The notes under the pieces: generated by a model
What the model was told of the DNA's origin: nothing
Seen by the model: the letters and a program-made list of their open reading frames with translations, nothing else
The model's database searches: none
Shown: positions 12,100 through 23,070 of the stretch, piece after piece
Position numbering within the stretch: the first letter of the stretch is position 1
Layout: every line of letters starts with the position of its first letter
Assembly (NCBI GenBank): GCA_020064725.1
Contig: JAGTWJ010000002.1
Span: 1,736,001 to 1,800,000, forward strand
Reading direction: 5' to 3'
Length of the DNA stretch: 64,000 nucleotides
DNA from: Drechslerella dactyloides
Lineage: Eukaryota > Ascomycota > Orbiliomycetes > Orbiliales > Orbiliaceae
Translations under genes and position numbers: made by a program

Positions 12100-12334
12100 T
12101 ATTATAATATATAGATCAAGATCTCATACATATATCAGTATATATTACAATAATATTTTTAAATTACATAGCAGAGTATTAAGAGACTATTAGACATCAG
12201 TCTGCAGACCATATAACTGTATAACTACTCAAAGTATTTTACCATTAACTAGTGGCTAAACACTCCACAGTCTGTATGCTGCTGTATATTGAACTGCATA
12301 CTAATCATAACCTGGATTGCTATTTAATCTAACA
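12100..12334 (-). repeat. 5' LTR of the copia element
   Basis: 235-bp partner of 1443-1677. It differs mainly by transitions, for example TATTATAATATATAG against TGTTATGGTATGTAG. The element lies on the minus strand, so this is its 5' LTR. It is followed by the target duplication AAATT. Confidence 0.9.
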
Positions 12335-12339
12335 AAATT

Positions 12340-13002
12340 ATTAAAGAATTCTGTTTTTAATTTGGTATTAAAATAGAGATTTTAAATATAATTATTTATA
12401 AATAAAATAGGATAATAGAATAAGTAAATAGGATACTAAGGGTTCTTATAATTATTATTTTAATTAATAATAATTTATTTAAATATTTTTAATAAAAGGC
12501 TTTTAAAATTGCTGTTTTAATAAGTAACTATATATTATTAATAAGGATTATTGGAATAATAGATAATAGGAAATTAATTAAATAAAAGATTTCTATTTAT
12601 AAAATATATTATAATAAAGAGTTTAATTATATATTTTTTAGATTTTGTAGATATTATATCTATATAATTATTCTTAAGAAGAAATTTAAGAAAATCTTTA
12701 CTTAATATAAAATTTAGAAAGATATTTATTTAAATTCTATATAATTTTTTAAATAATTTAGAATATAGGATTTTTAAAAAAAGATTATTTAGATTATTTG
12801 AGATATATATTTTATAAAAAAATATATATTTATATAAAAAAATTATTTAGATTATTTCTTTTTATTTTGGATAAAATTACTAAGTTAGGATATTTTATTA
12901 GAATTAATAATTCTATTAAAAAAGGATGCTTAATTAGAGGCTTTTGAAAAAAATTTATTTAATAAATAATTAGAAAAACTAGTATTTAAAGAACTAATAA
13001 AC
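12340..13002 (+). other. Unrecognised AT-rich sequence with a decayed plus-strand frame
   Basis: The plus strand reads through for about 150 codons if TAG/TAA are taken as former Gln. It has basic and hydrophobic pieces such as LKKKFKKIF and LEAFEKNLFNKQLEKL near the right end. I cannot assign a family. It is probably part of an old repeat that the copia element and MITE A2 both entered. Confidence 0.25.
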
Positions 13003-13004
13003 TA

Positions 13005-14076
13005 ACGTATTCCACAAGCGAGCGAACATCCCAAGCGAGCGAACACCCCCCCAGCCCACCAAAAACCTTTTTATTAATATATTAATAAATATTTATTATA
13101 AAATTATAGAAAAATTACTTCTTTAAATAATAGTTTAAAATAATCTAATTAGTATTTTTTTTTATTTTTTAATATTAATATTAAATTAATAATAATTATT
13201 TTAAATATTGTTAAAAACAACACATTTTTTTATTGTTTGACTCTAAATATCTAAATAATTTACGAACGAAAATCTTTAAAAATTAAAAATCTAATAAATA
13301 ATGATATAATCTAGGCCTGTTTAAAGCTACTATTTATAATAATAAAAATTAAGTTCTAGAAACTCTGCTAAAGTTGGCACAACACACTAACTATTTTTTT
13401 AAAATAATTATACATAAATATAATTAAAAAAATTAAAAAAATAAATTTGAATTTAATATATTAAAACTTTTTTATTTTTATTTTTTTAATTTTTTTTTAT
13501 ATATTATATAATTTAATATCAATATTTTTAATTTTTATAATAAAATTTTATAAAAAATTGAATTTTTATTAAAAAAATTTAAAAAAAATTATAAAATAAA
13601 ATATTAATTTACTTTAATTTAAAAAAAAATTTTAGGATTTTTTTTATTATATTTTTATATATAATTATAATAAAAATAGCTAGTGTGTAGTCAGTGTGTT
13701 GTGCTAACTTTAGCAAAATCTATAAATCTTAATTTTTAATATAATAGATAGAGGTTTTGTACAGGCCTAGATTATATATTTATTTAATAGATTTCTTATT
13801 TTTAAAGATTTTTATTTATATATAATAAAGATATTTACTGGCAAACACTTAAGATTATATGCTGTTTTTTAAAAATTTTAAATTAATTATTATTAATTTA
13901 TTTTTATATTTAAAAAATGTAAAAAAATATAATGAATTGATTTTAATTTATATTAGTTGAAAGATATTTTTTTTATAATTTTTTAAGAGATATTAATTAG
14001 AATATTAATAAAAAGGTTTTGGTGGGGTGTTGGGGTGTTCGCTCACTTGGGGTGTTCGCTCGCTTGTGGAATACGT
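13005..14076. mobile_element. MITE family A, copy A2 (complete)
   Basis: 1,072 bp between TA dinucleotides. Left end: ACGTATTCCAC, then AAGCGAGCGAACATCCC and AAGCGAGCGAACACC. The right end is the complement with one AAGTGAG variant. The body is over 85% A+T, non-coding, and folds back on itself along most of its length. It is nearly identical to A4 (60884) and, inverted, to A3 (21999), so it spread recently compared with its surroundings. Confidence 0.92.
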
Positions 14077-14078
14077 TA

Positions 14079-14784
14079 ATAAAAAAAATCTATTAATAAT
14101 AATCTAGGATTTTTTTTTTTTAAGCTAAATTAAAAAATATTTTAATAAATCTTTTATAAAAGATTTTATTTTTAATAATTAAACTTTTATATAGAGATTT
14201 TTAAATTAATAGAAATATAAGAACTTTCTTAAGAAGAAACTAAAGAATTTAGTTAAAAGTTTTTTTAAAGAATCTTATATATAAAATTTATATTGTTTTA
14301 ATATTAATTAAAGATTTTCTTTTATATTAATAAATAATAAAAGTTTTTAATATTAAATTTTAGAATAAAGTTATTAAAATTTTTTTTTATTTTTATAAGA
14401 AAATTATATATAGATAAAAATAAAGAATTTTTTTAAATATACTAAAATATTAATATTTCAATAGATATTTAAAAAAAAGTTTAAAATTAATAAAAAAAGA
14501 ATTTATAAAATTAAAATAATAATTAAAAATTTTAAATAATAATTTAAAAAATATTTTATTAAAATTTATATTTTTGTTGTTAATTTAAGAATTATTAAAA
14601 TATTTTTAATTATTATTATATATTTAAATCTAAAGATTTATTAAATAAATATTAAAATTATTTTTCTTAATATAAATTTTTTTTTTTTTAAAAAAAGTAT
14701 ATATAAAAATATTTCTTAAATTTATTTTTAAAAATCTTTAAATAAAATGTTTATTTTATTTAAAATTATTATATAATTTTAAAT
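14079..14784. other. AT-rich sequence without recognisable feature
   Basis: About 90% A+T. I see no readable frame, repeat unit or terminal structure. It may continue the decayed sequence left of MITE A2, but no overlap shows this. Confidence 0.4.
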
Positions 14785-15307
14785 ACCCAACTAATAAGAA
14801 GAGAACTAGTAAAACTCCCCAGTACACAGGAAGGACCCCACCAGATTTTACTAAATAGTGGCCACTAAAAAATATGTTGTTTTTTACGAACTTAGAAATT
14901 TTAGACATACCTCAGCAGCCAAGACTCCAAAACACAGCCACACAACCACACAACCACACTCAGCATACACATCTAGCAAACAGCTCAACACACCACACAT
15001 GCCCACACCCACGCCCATGCCCACGCCCGTACTCAGCTGCCCACGCTGCCCACGCTGCCCACACCTAAACAAAACAAAACAAAATAAAACAAAACAAAAC
15101 AAAACAAAACAAAATAAAATAAAATAAAATAACAATAACAATAACAATAACAATAACAATAACAATAACAATAACAATAACAATAACAATAACAATAACA
15201 ATAACAATAACAATAACAATAACAATAACAATAACAATAACATTAAACTATAATATAAGACAGCACTTATCAGTCGGGTTTAAGTGCTGCGCTAGCAGCC
15301 TTCTAGT
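14785..15307 (+). mobile_element. Helentron-like element H2 with microsatellites
   Basis: The 5' tip TACCCAACTAATAAG is a transition-damaged TGCCCGACTGATAAG. The 3' region reads CTTATCAGTCGGGTTTAAGT, then the hairpin GCTGC-GCTA-GCAGC (15286-15299), CTT, CTAG and T (15307). The 5' tip and the sub-terminal 3' motif are complementary over about 13 bp. The interior shares with H5 the block around TGTTGTTTTTT and ACTTAGAAATTTTAG, a CCCACGCC-type minisatellite, and then simple repeats. Frames of 60-120 codons here, including a poly-Leu one on the minus strand, are repeat artefacts. Confidence 0.6.
15069..15243. repeat. (AAAAC)n followed by (AATAAC)n microsatellite
   Basis: About 60 bp of AAAAC/AAAAT pentamers run into about 19 copies of the hexamer AATAAC with almost no interruptions. 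The array lies just upstream of the Helentron-like 3' end. Published Helentron-associated elements often carry simple repeats at this place. Confidence 0.95.
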
Positions 15308-15341
15308 TCTAAATATCCATCTTTTTATTTTTATATATATA

Positions 15342-17232
15342 ACGTCAAAGATAAGCGAGCGAGTCGGACAAGCGAGCGAGCCACCTCACTACCCCATCTT
15401 AATAAAAACACCGGCTTCACCACTATATTACTATTATGTTGGTCTAGATATATACTAAATAGCTTATATATATGCTTAAGATGTTTGCTGGTATATTTAA
15501 ATATTATGTCCAGACTTACTACAATTACTATAGTGGTGTATGTGTGTAGAGGTAGCCTTTAGCTGGGGGGTGTGCTGGTGTTTTGGAGGTGCTGGCTATT
15601 TAATTATTTTGTTTACAATATTATTGTCCAGGATTTTGTTAGTTTGGTGTATAGTAAGTATACCTTTATGCTGTATATACTATCTTTTTAGTTGTTGGTG
15701 TTTGCTTAGCAACTCATTTGCAAAACAAAGCATTATATTCTTTGTGTGTATAAGTGCTATTTAGTATATTATTGTCTATGCCTTTTTAGACAGCTGATCT
15801 ACAGCTACTAACAACAATATAAGAAAGGTATTCTGGTATTAGATAATCTGGTTTTTAATCAAACCTGCTTATAGGCTAGCTTCTAATAGATTTAATAGCA
15901 TCTTTATAGTCTAGGTAGCTTCCACATTCACAGTATCTAGACATAAATTTACTAGAGTGGCTGCTAGTAACTATATATCCAGTTTTGATAGAACTCTATT
16001 TAGATTATAAGGTACAATACCAGCTCCAGCAAAGCTGCTGTGTATGTTTTTAGGTATTATTACAGTAGTAAATGCCTTGTGAAATCCAGAGAGAAACTCC
16101 AGCTTAGAGATATAGTTAATATACATATATATTAAACTCTCCACCTCCTTACTATATACCTGCTTTAGTAGCCCAAAGCAGCCAATATCCAATAGCTGGA
16201 GGATATGCAATAAATACAGCAGTATATAAATTATGATAATCTTATACTCTTAGCAGTACAGCTTAAAAGCAGCTAAATAATAACTTTCATAACTATCTAG
16301 GACTAATAACTAATAGTCCAAATAGCAGCACTACACTATAAATTTATTGAAGTGCTATAACCACTATAAAGCAAGCTCATTTATTGTCCAGCCATTATCA
16401 GAAAATGTAATAATCTAATCCACTAATAGCTTGGTTGCTGTATACCAACTAACTAAGTAGTACTACCCAGTAAGGATAATAAATAACAGTAATACCCAAC
16501 CTTCTACACCTACCCCCTAAATAACTATTACCCATTCACAGTTCCCAGGCTACACTAGCTTTGTTTTATTGTGCGATTTAGTATCTATAACAATAATAGT
16601 TATAAATATCATACCCATTACAAAACCAGTCTCATCAAAATTATAGATATCATTATCCACAATACCATACTTGGCCTTTACAGCCTTAATTAACTAAAAC
16701 CACTTACTAATAAGCGCAGGATCTTTACATTTTGCTTGCTAGTAGTTGTACTTCTTAGATAGACACATCTATAGCTCTAAGCAGCATTTAACAAAATTAC
16801 CAGCCCATTTCTTATTAACACATCACATACTATTGTTACTACACATCAACAACAGCTAGTTGGCCATATCTTCCACATTATTTAACCTAAAATAAAAAAA
16901 CCACACACATAGCTCAAATATATACTAAACAATAATATCTTCTTTTAAATTTGTAAAATTTTGTAATTTCAAAGTACTATCTACCCTAAAAGTACAGCCT
17001 TTACACTAATAAATAAAGATAGACCAAGAGACATTATATAGTTTTACAACAGCCCTAATACTTAAAACTATATCTTTTTCCAAAACTTAAATAGCTATAT
17101 TTATACATAATTCAATTGTAAAGATAGCCATTATTATGGTTATTAAGATATATAGTGGTGAAGGTAAAGGGATCCGTAGGCAGCTGGAGGTGGCTCGCTT
17201 GCTTGTCCGGCTCGCTCGCTTATCTTTGACGT
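15342..17232 (-). mobile_element. Fot1/pogo-like transposon E2 (decayed)
   Basis: 1,891 bp between TA dinucleotides, TIRs of type E (ACGTCAAAGAT plus two AAGCGAGCGAG units; single differences in each end, such as GAGTCGG). Same orientation as E1 and similarly damaged. It lies between H2 and a zinc-finger-like remnant. Confidence 0.9.
15476..17131 (-). pseudogene. DDE transposase pseudogene of E2
   Basis: The start codon survives (17129-17131) but the frame is broken by many stops. The longest open stretch, 15971-16210, holds LLDIGCFGLLKQVYSKEVES (third catalytic Asp) and the GAGIVPYN block. The codons for the first two catalytic residues lie in stop-interrupted sequence. Confidence 0.8.
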
Positions 17233-17234
17233 TA

Positions 17235-17936
17235 TACAAATAATAGATTAATTTATCCTTTTTTTTTTTTAATAATAGTTAAGATGATTATAAATTAGTT
17301 ATTAAAATTATCTATATTTAAATTTTTAATTATATAAAAATTATAAATTTTATCTTTTAAAGTCAGATTATATATTATTATTTTAAAAAACACCTAGACA
17401 TATTTATTCACAATATAACAGAACATCCTATTCCTTAACTCAAATCCCTTTTTACAATATCTACATACATTACCTAAATCCATTAAACTAACAGATTATT
17501 TTTATCTAAATTTATACTCAAATTTTCCCATAATCCCAAGTCCCATAGTCCCAAATCTTCTTCCCACTAATTCAAAATTATTCTACACCTCTTTTAAATC
17601 CTCAGAATCACTCTCCAAACTCAACAACTCTAACTCTAACTCTAATTCCAAGTCTAAATCCAACTCACAATCATTTCAACTATAGAATCCTTTAGAAAAT
17701 AGATATTCCGAGTTATAAAAACTTTTATTTAAATTATATCCACCAAAAAAAATATTTATAATAATCTAATTTAATTTATTATATCTACAATTATCAAACA
17801 ATTTAACAACTATTTCTATAAAAAATTTATTCTCATATTTAAAACAGTTATATTATTAATACCCCGGATTTTTATAGATAAAATAATTTTTATTTTTTAA
17901 AAACTTATCTAACTATTTTACACAATACCAAATCTT
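17235..17936 (-). pseudogene. Decayed fragment with acidic tract and C2H2-like finger
   Basis: The minus strand from about 17695 to 17380 reads an acidic run (ELDLDLELELELELLSLESD), then FELVGRRFGTMGLGIMGKF, then NVCRYCKKGFELRNRMFCYI. The last piece resembles a C2H2 finger (C-x2-C, with Tyr where the His pair is expected, as CAC-to-TAC transitions would give). Similar fingers occur in fungal retroelement polyproteins, but I cannot assign it. G+C is higher than in the flanks. Confidence 0.35.
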
Positions 17937-19144
17937 ATACAAAGTGCGCAAACAAAGAGCCTCTCATATTATTTGACAAAATCGACGAAACACAATAAAA
18001 ATTAGATTATTTGAAAGCGCTTGAAAAACTTAATAAAATATATTAAGTGCACAATCTAATTCACAATTATGATTTCATAATCACAATAGCAATATATTAA
18101 AAATTTATGATTGTTTATACATATAAAAATCAGGGGCAACACTAAAAACACTAAAAATGCTATCTTTGGGTAAATCCATTTTAACTGATGGATTTATCTA
18201 CTAACTCATCATTAGATAAAATAAATCTAATAGATATTATATCTAAACTAAATAAATAATATTATATACAATCAATCAAATCTATACAAATAGAAAAAAT
18301 TAAAACTAAATTAATTTAGGAAAATTAAGATTTAATTATTTTAGTTGTAAAATAAAAAGAAAAAATAGATAACTTAGAAAAATAACTAAATAAAATCTAA
18401 AATAAAAATAAAAATTGAATAAATATACCAAAAACATATGTATAAACTATAAATATACAAATAAAAATACTAAAAATATTAAAAACATAAAAAACACAAA
18501 AAATAATAAATTTATTAATTAAATAATAAAAATTAATTATTTTATAAATAATAAATGATAAACTGATAATAAATCTAAATATCTATTAAATAAAAATAAA
18601 TAATATCTTTAAAAAATAAAAGGAATTTTAAAATAAAATAATCTTAGAAATCTTAATAAATAAAAAAGGTAATTTAATATTAATTATATATTAAAATATA
18701 AAAAATGAAAATATCTTTAAATATAAAGAAGAAATATATAAAGAATTAGTTAAAATAGATTAATATATTTAAAAATTAATAAAGATAATAAAATAAAAAT
18801 TTATAATAATATATGGAATTTAAATAAATTAATTTTAAAATGAGGAGTAATTAATTGTTTTAAAAAATAAAATAGAAAATAATAATATTTATAAATTAGT
18901 AAGAATATTAAGATGGTTAATACTAGAAAATAAATAAATAAATAAATTTTATTTTTTTATAATATTAATAATAAAAATAATAAAAATAATAAAATAAATA
19001 TTATATAATAAAGGATTATTTTTAAATAGAGAATTCCTAAAAACAAAGAAATATTATTTTATATATTCAAAAAATTAATATATAAACTACTAAGATTTTA
19101 AATATTTAACTATAATATATATATTTATAAATATATGTAGAATA

Positions 19145-21036
19145 ACGTCAATGATAAGCGAACGGATCAGACAAGCGAGCGGATCACCTCACCACACCTA
19201 CGCGCCCACCACTCCTCCTATACCTTATACCTCCACAACCACCGCAATGCCTGCCTCTACGACCGAATCCAGAGTTCTTCTAGCTATTGAAGCTATGAAA
19301 AAAGACCAAGAATTAAGTATTCGAGCTGCTGCTAAGCATTATGATGTCCCTTATACCACCTTAGTCTGCCGATATAATGGCCGCTCTTCACGATGCGACA
19401 GCATCCCTAAATCGCGAAACCTTACAAAATTGGAGGAGGATGCCATTGTTCAATATATACTTGAGCTATGTGCGCGGTCTTTTCATCCTAGGCTGGGTAG
19501 TGTGGAAGATATGGCCAACCAGCTGCTGCTGGCGCGTAGCGACGATAGTACGCGACGCGTCGGTAAGAGATGGGCTGGTAACTTTGTCAAACGCCGCCCA
19601 GAGCTACAGACGCGTCTGTCCAGGAAGTACGACTACCAGCGAGCGAAATGCGAAGATCCTGTACTTATCAGCAAGTGGTTTCAGCTAATAGAGGCTGTAA
19701 AGACCAAGTACGGCATCGCGGACAATGACATCTACAACTTCGACGAGACTGGCTTCGCAATGGGCATAATATCTACAACTACTGTTGTTACAGGTGCTGA
19801 AACACGCGATAAAGCTAAGCTGGCGCAGCCTGGGAATCGCGAGTGGGCAACAGTTATCCAGGGGATAGGCGCAGAAGGTTGGGCAGTGCCGCCATTTATT
19901 GTCCTCGCTGGGCAACACCACTTAGCTAGCTGGTATACAGCGACAAAGCTACCAGCGGATTGGGTTATTGCGCTTTCTGATAACGGCTGGACGACGAACG
20001 AGCTCGCTCTACAGTGGCTAAAGCACTTCGACAAGTTTACAGCGCGGCGCTGCATTTCGGACTACCGGCTATTAGTCCTAGATGGTCACGAAAGCCACCA
20101 CTCTGTTGCCTTTGAGCTATACTGCCAGGAGCATAAGATTGTCACAATCTGCATGCCGCCGCATTCATCGCATATCCTCCAGCCACTGGATATTGGCTGC
20201 TTTGGGCCATTAAAGCAGGCGTATAGCCATGAGGTGGAGAGCTTGGTGCGCGCGTACGTTAACCATATCTCTAAGCTGGAGTTTCTCACCGGGTTCCACA
20301 AGGCGTTTACTGCTGCAATAACACCTAAAAACATACGCAGCAGCTTTGCTGGAGCTGGCATTGTACCTTATAACCCTGACAAAGTTTTATCAAAGCTGGA
20401 TATACAGTTGCCAGCAGCTACTCCAGCGAATTCACGTCCAGGCACTGCGAATGCGGCAGCTACCTGGACTACAAAAACACCATTAAACCCATCAGAGGCT
20501 AGCCTACAAGCAGGCCTGATCAAAAACCAGATTACCCAGTACCAGAATAGCTCTCCTACATTACTGCTAGCAGCTGTGGACCAGCTGTCTAAAGGGACAC
20601 AGACTATAATGCATCAATTGGCACTTATACGTGCAGAGAACACAACACTGCGCTCTGCTAATGAAGCATTAAGTAAACGGCGGCGGGCAAAAAGACAGCG
20701 TATACAGCATGGAGGCATGCTCACCATACACCAGGCAGGTGATATACTGGACCAAGACACCATAGGTAGGCAGCATAAGCAGGTAGAGCCAAAAAACTGT
20801 CAGGACAACATGCAGCCAGGAGGGGGCTCTGGAAGGGTATTGCGCTGCAGTCAATGCGGTAGAGCTGGGCATAATATTCGAACATGTCAAGAGGCATCTT
20901 AAGCATGTAAATAAGCTATTTAGTATGTATCTAGCCCAAAGCTATAGTATTGTGGTGGTGAAATCAGTATTTTCGTTGAGATGGGGTGGTGAGGTGATCC
21001 GCTCGCTTGTCTGATCCGTTCGCTTATCATTGACGT
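19145..21036 (+). mobile_element. Fot1/pogo-like transposon D (intact, probably autonomous)
   Basis: 1,892 bp flanked by TA, with perfect 51-bp TIRs: ACGTCAATGAT, then AAGCGAACGGATCAGAC, then AAGCGAGCGGATCACC and TCACCAC. It encodes one complete transposase. Its G+C is near 50%, in sharp contrast to the LINE sequence around it, which shows it escaped or postdates the mutation process. It is inserted in LINE copy 1 ORF1. It is the only full-length unmutated DNA transposon in the window. Confidence 0.95.
19247..20902 (+). CDS. Fot1-type DDE transposase, intact (551 aa)
   Basis: Cut-and-paste transposase of the Fot1/pogo branch of Tc1/mariner, which acts in the nucleus and inserts at TA. From the ATG at 19247 it has a psq-type helix-turn-helix (residues about 8-45, with SIRAAAKHYDVPYTTL). 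A CENP-B/Tc5-type DNA-binding part follows (about 55-130, with GKRWAGNFVKRRPEL). The DDE_1 core has Asp166 (YNFDETGF), Asp279 (LLVLDGHESH) and Asp315 (LQPLDIGCFG); 35 residues between the last two give DD35D, as in Fot1. The tail has a helical stretch (about 435-475), a basic cluster KRRRAKRQR (477-485) and a CCHC knuckle C-x2-C-x4-H-x4-C (CSQCGRAGHNIRTC, near the end). An upstream in-frame ATG at 19151 lies inside the TIR and would add 32 low-complexity residues. I prefer 19247 because copies E and F have an ATG, or its damaged form, at the same offset of 101-102 bp. No intron is needed. Confidence 0.93.
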   Translation: MPASTTESRVLLAIEAMKKDQELSIRAAAKHYDVPYTTLVCRYNGRSSRCDSIPKSRNLTKLEEDAIVQYILELCARSFHPRLGSVEDMANQLLLARSDDSTRRVGKRWAGNFVKRRPELQTRLSRKYDYQRAKCEDPVLISKWFQLIEAVKTKYGIADNDIYNFDETGFAMGIISTTTVVTGAETRDKAKLAQPGNREWATVIQGIGAEGWAVPPFIVLAGQHHLASWYTATKLPADWVIALSDNGWTTNELALQWLKHFDKFTARRCISDYRLLVLDGHESHHSVAFELYCQEHKIVTICMPPHSSHILQPLDIGCFGPLKQAYSHEVESLVRAYVNHISKLEFLTGFHKAFTAAITPKNIRSSFAGAGIVPYNPDKVLSKLDIQLPAATPANSRPGTANAAATWTTKTPLNPSEASLQAGLIKNQITQYQNSSPTLLLAAVDQLSKGTQTIMHQLALIRAENTTLRSANEALSKRRRAKRQRIQHGGMLTIHQAGDILDQDTIGRQHKQVEPKNCQDNMQPGGGSGRVLRCSQCGRAGHNIRTCQEAS

Positions 21037-21249
21037 TATATTTTTTAAAATATAAAATATACTAATATAAATATAATAAATATAATATAAAAAGTAGAAT
21101 ATATTTATATAATATTTTAAAATATATTTATTATAAAGAAGAGTATATAGTAAATTTATAAAATTATAAAAAACTAAAAATATTAAAAATAAAATTTAAT
21201 ATAATTTAAAAATAAAATTAAAATAAAAATCAAAACCACAACCAAAATA

Positions 21250-21998
21250 ATAATATGTAAAATATTTTAATATAGAATAAAATAAAATGTGTATAATATA
21301 ATTATAATATATTATTTAATATAATATAAGATATTTTAAATTCTGTAATAAATAAAATAGATATTTTATTTTTATAAAAACTATAGATTTTAAAAAAATT
21401 AATAATAATAAATATTAATAGTTTTATATTATTAATACTAAATATGATAAAAAGATTAAAAATAATTATATATTATTTTAATCTATTTTTATATAAAATT
21501 AATAATCAAACAAACTTAATTAATAATGAAAATTATTAAATTATGAATATTAAATTAAAAGAATTTGGTGAAATCTAAATAATTAATATTTATAACAAAA
21601 AACACTAAATAAATTAAAACAATAAATTATATATAATAAAAAAATTATTTGATAAAATAATTAAATTTATTAATAAAAGGTGTTTATTAATTAAAAATTT
21701 TAATATTTATTATTATTTATAGAATTCTAAGTGTAAAAAAAATATCCAACATAAAAAATTAATAAATATTATTAAAAGTAAAAATTTATATTTAATAAAT
21801 AATTCTAATATTTTAATTTATTATTTTAATAAAAGGAAGAATTTATCTATTTTAAATTTAATATTTACAATAATTTAAATAAATTTATTTATTGGAGAAT
21901 AAATAATAAATAATAATTTAAATATAAAATCAAACTATAAGATTATTTTATTTAATATATATTTTTAAAATAATAATTATTTAATTAACAATCCATTA
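21250..21998 (+). pseudogene. LINE copy 1 endonuclease domain remnant
   Basis: Plus-strand frame with KCVQYN, DILFLQKLQILKEL and IKLKEFGEI.IINIYN, then RCLLIRNFNIYYYL. These follow the apurinic-type (EEP) endonuclease plan of LINE ORF2 (family: N..N, FLQEP, GDFN). Catalytic Asp/Glu codons are partly converted. MITE A3 ends the domain; 688 bp present in copy 4 (55096-55783) are missing at this point. Confidence 0.65.
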
Positions 21999-23070
21999 AC
22001 GTATTCCACAAGCGAGCGAACACCCCAAGTGAGCGAACACCCCAACACCCCACCAAAACCTTTTTATTAATATTCTAATTAATATCTCTTAAAAAATTAT
22101 AAAAAAAATATCTTTCAACTAATATAAATTAAAATCAATTCATTATATTTTTTTACATTTTTTAAATATAAAAGTAAATTAATAATAATTAATTTAAAAT
22201 TTTTAAAAAACAGCATATAATCTTAAGTGTTTGCCAGTAAATATCTTTATTATATATAAATAAAAATCTTTAAAAATAAGAAATCTATCAAATAAATATA
22301 TAATCTAGGCCTGTACAAAACCTCTATCTATTATATTAAAAATTAAAATTTATAGATTTTGCTAAAGTTAGCACAACACACTGACTACACACTAGCTATT
22401 TTTTATTATAATTATATATAAAAATATAATAAAAAAAATCCTAAAATTTTTTTTTAATTAAAGTAAATTAATATTTTATTTTATAATTTTTTTTAAATTT
22501 TTTTAATAAAAATTCAATTTTTTATAAAATTTTATTATAAAAATTAAAAGTATTGATATTAAATTATATAATATATAAAAAAAAATTAAAAAAATAAAAA
22601 TAAAAAAGTTTTAATATATTAAATTCAAATTTATTTTTTTAATTTTTTTAATTATATTTATGTATAATTATTTTAAAAAAATAGTTAGTGTGTTGTGCCA
22701 ACTTTAGCAGAGTTTCTAGAACTTAATTTTTATTATTATAAATAGTAGCTTTAAACAGGCCTAGATTATATCATTATTTATTAGATTTTTAATTTTTAAA
22801 GATTTTCGTTCGTAAATTATTTAGATATTTAGAGTCAAACAATAAAAAAATGTGTTGTTTTTAACAATATTTAAAATAATTATTATTAATTTAATATTAA
22901 TATTAAAAAATAAAAAAAAATACTAACTAGATTATTTTAAACTATTATTTAAAGAAGTAATTTTTCTATAATTTTATAATAAATATTTATTAATATATTA
23001 ATAAAAAGGTTTTTGGTGGGCTGGGGGGGTGTTCGCTCGCTTGGGATGTTCGCTCGCTTGTGGAATACGT
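21999..23070. mobile_element. MITE family A, copy A3 (inverted relative to A1, A2 and A4)
   Basis: 1,072 bp with TA on both sides, near-identical to the reverse complement of A2. The LINE sequence on its two sides is not contiguous: the left side matches copy 4 up to 55094-55095 and the right side resumes at 55784-55785. It sits on a precise deletion of 688 bp of LINE. Confidence 0.92.

Larger units (their letters stand above)
1443..12334 (-). mobile_element. Ty1/copia LTR retrotransposon with three nested insertions
   Basis: Two 235-bp direct repeats bound the element, each with TG..CA-type ends, and both are flanked by AAATT (1438-1442 and 12335-12339), a 5-bp target duplication. The coding strand is minus: gag-like sequence lies next to the right LTR, followed by protease, integrase, reverse transcriptase and RNase H toward the left, which is the Ty1/copia order. 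Next to the right LTR, minus-strand sequence resembles a decayed tRNA primer site (TATTATTAGTACTAG). Insertions are E1 (6981-8871), MITE B1 (8977-10059) and MITE C1 (10253-10501). Without them the element is about 7.66 kb, some 2.3 kb longer than a usual copia. The excess lies between pol and the left LTR. All frames are broken by transitions. Confidence 0.85.
18157..21250 (+). pseudogene. LINE copy 1 ORF1 (gag-like) remnant, split by transposon D
   Basis: The frame starts near the ATG at 18157 (MLSLGKSIL) and runs with many stops to about 21250, minus element D. The part around D (KYM/KCIYYKEEY) is where a CCHC knuckle array would lie in Tad1 ORF1. Cys codons are mostly converted to Tyr, so the knuckles are inferred from position. 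The end of ORF1 and start of ORF2 cannot be fixed. Confidence 0.5.

Noticed and set aside
14858..15127. Two overlapping plus-strand frames of 64 and 89 codons
   Set aside because: They lie across minisatellite and pentamer repeats of the Helentron-like element H2.
14884..15243. Minus-strand frame with a long poly-leucine run
   Set aside because: It is the translation of the (AATAAC)n microsatellite and flanking simple repeats; no domain and no codon bias.
19151..19246. Upstream in-frame ATG giving a 583-residue transposase
   Set aside because: It lies within the terminal inverted repeat; the added 32 residues are low complexity, and the other copies start at the position of 19247.
19685..20906. 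Antisense and alternative-frame ORFs within transposon D
   Set aside because: They are shadows of the transposase gene, open only because D is GC-richer and unmutated.
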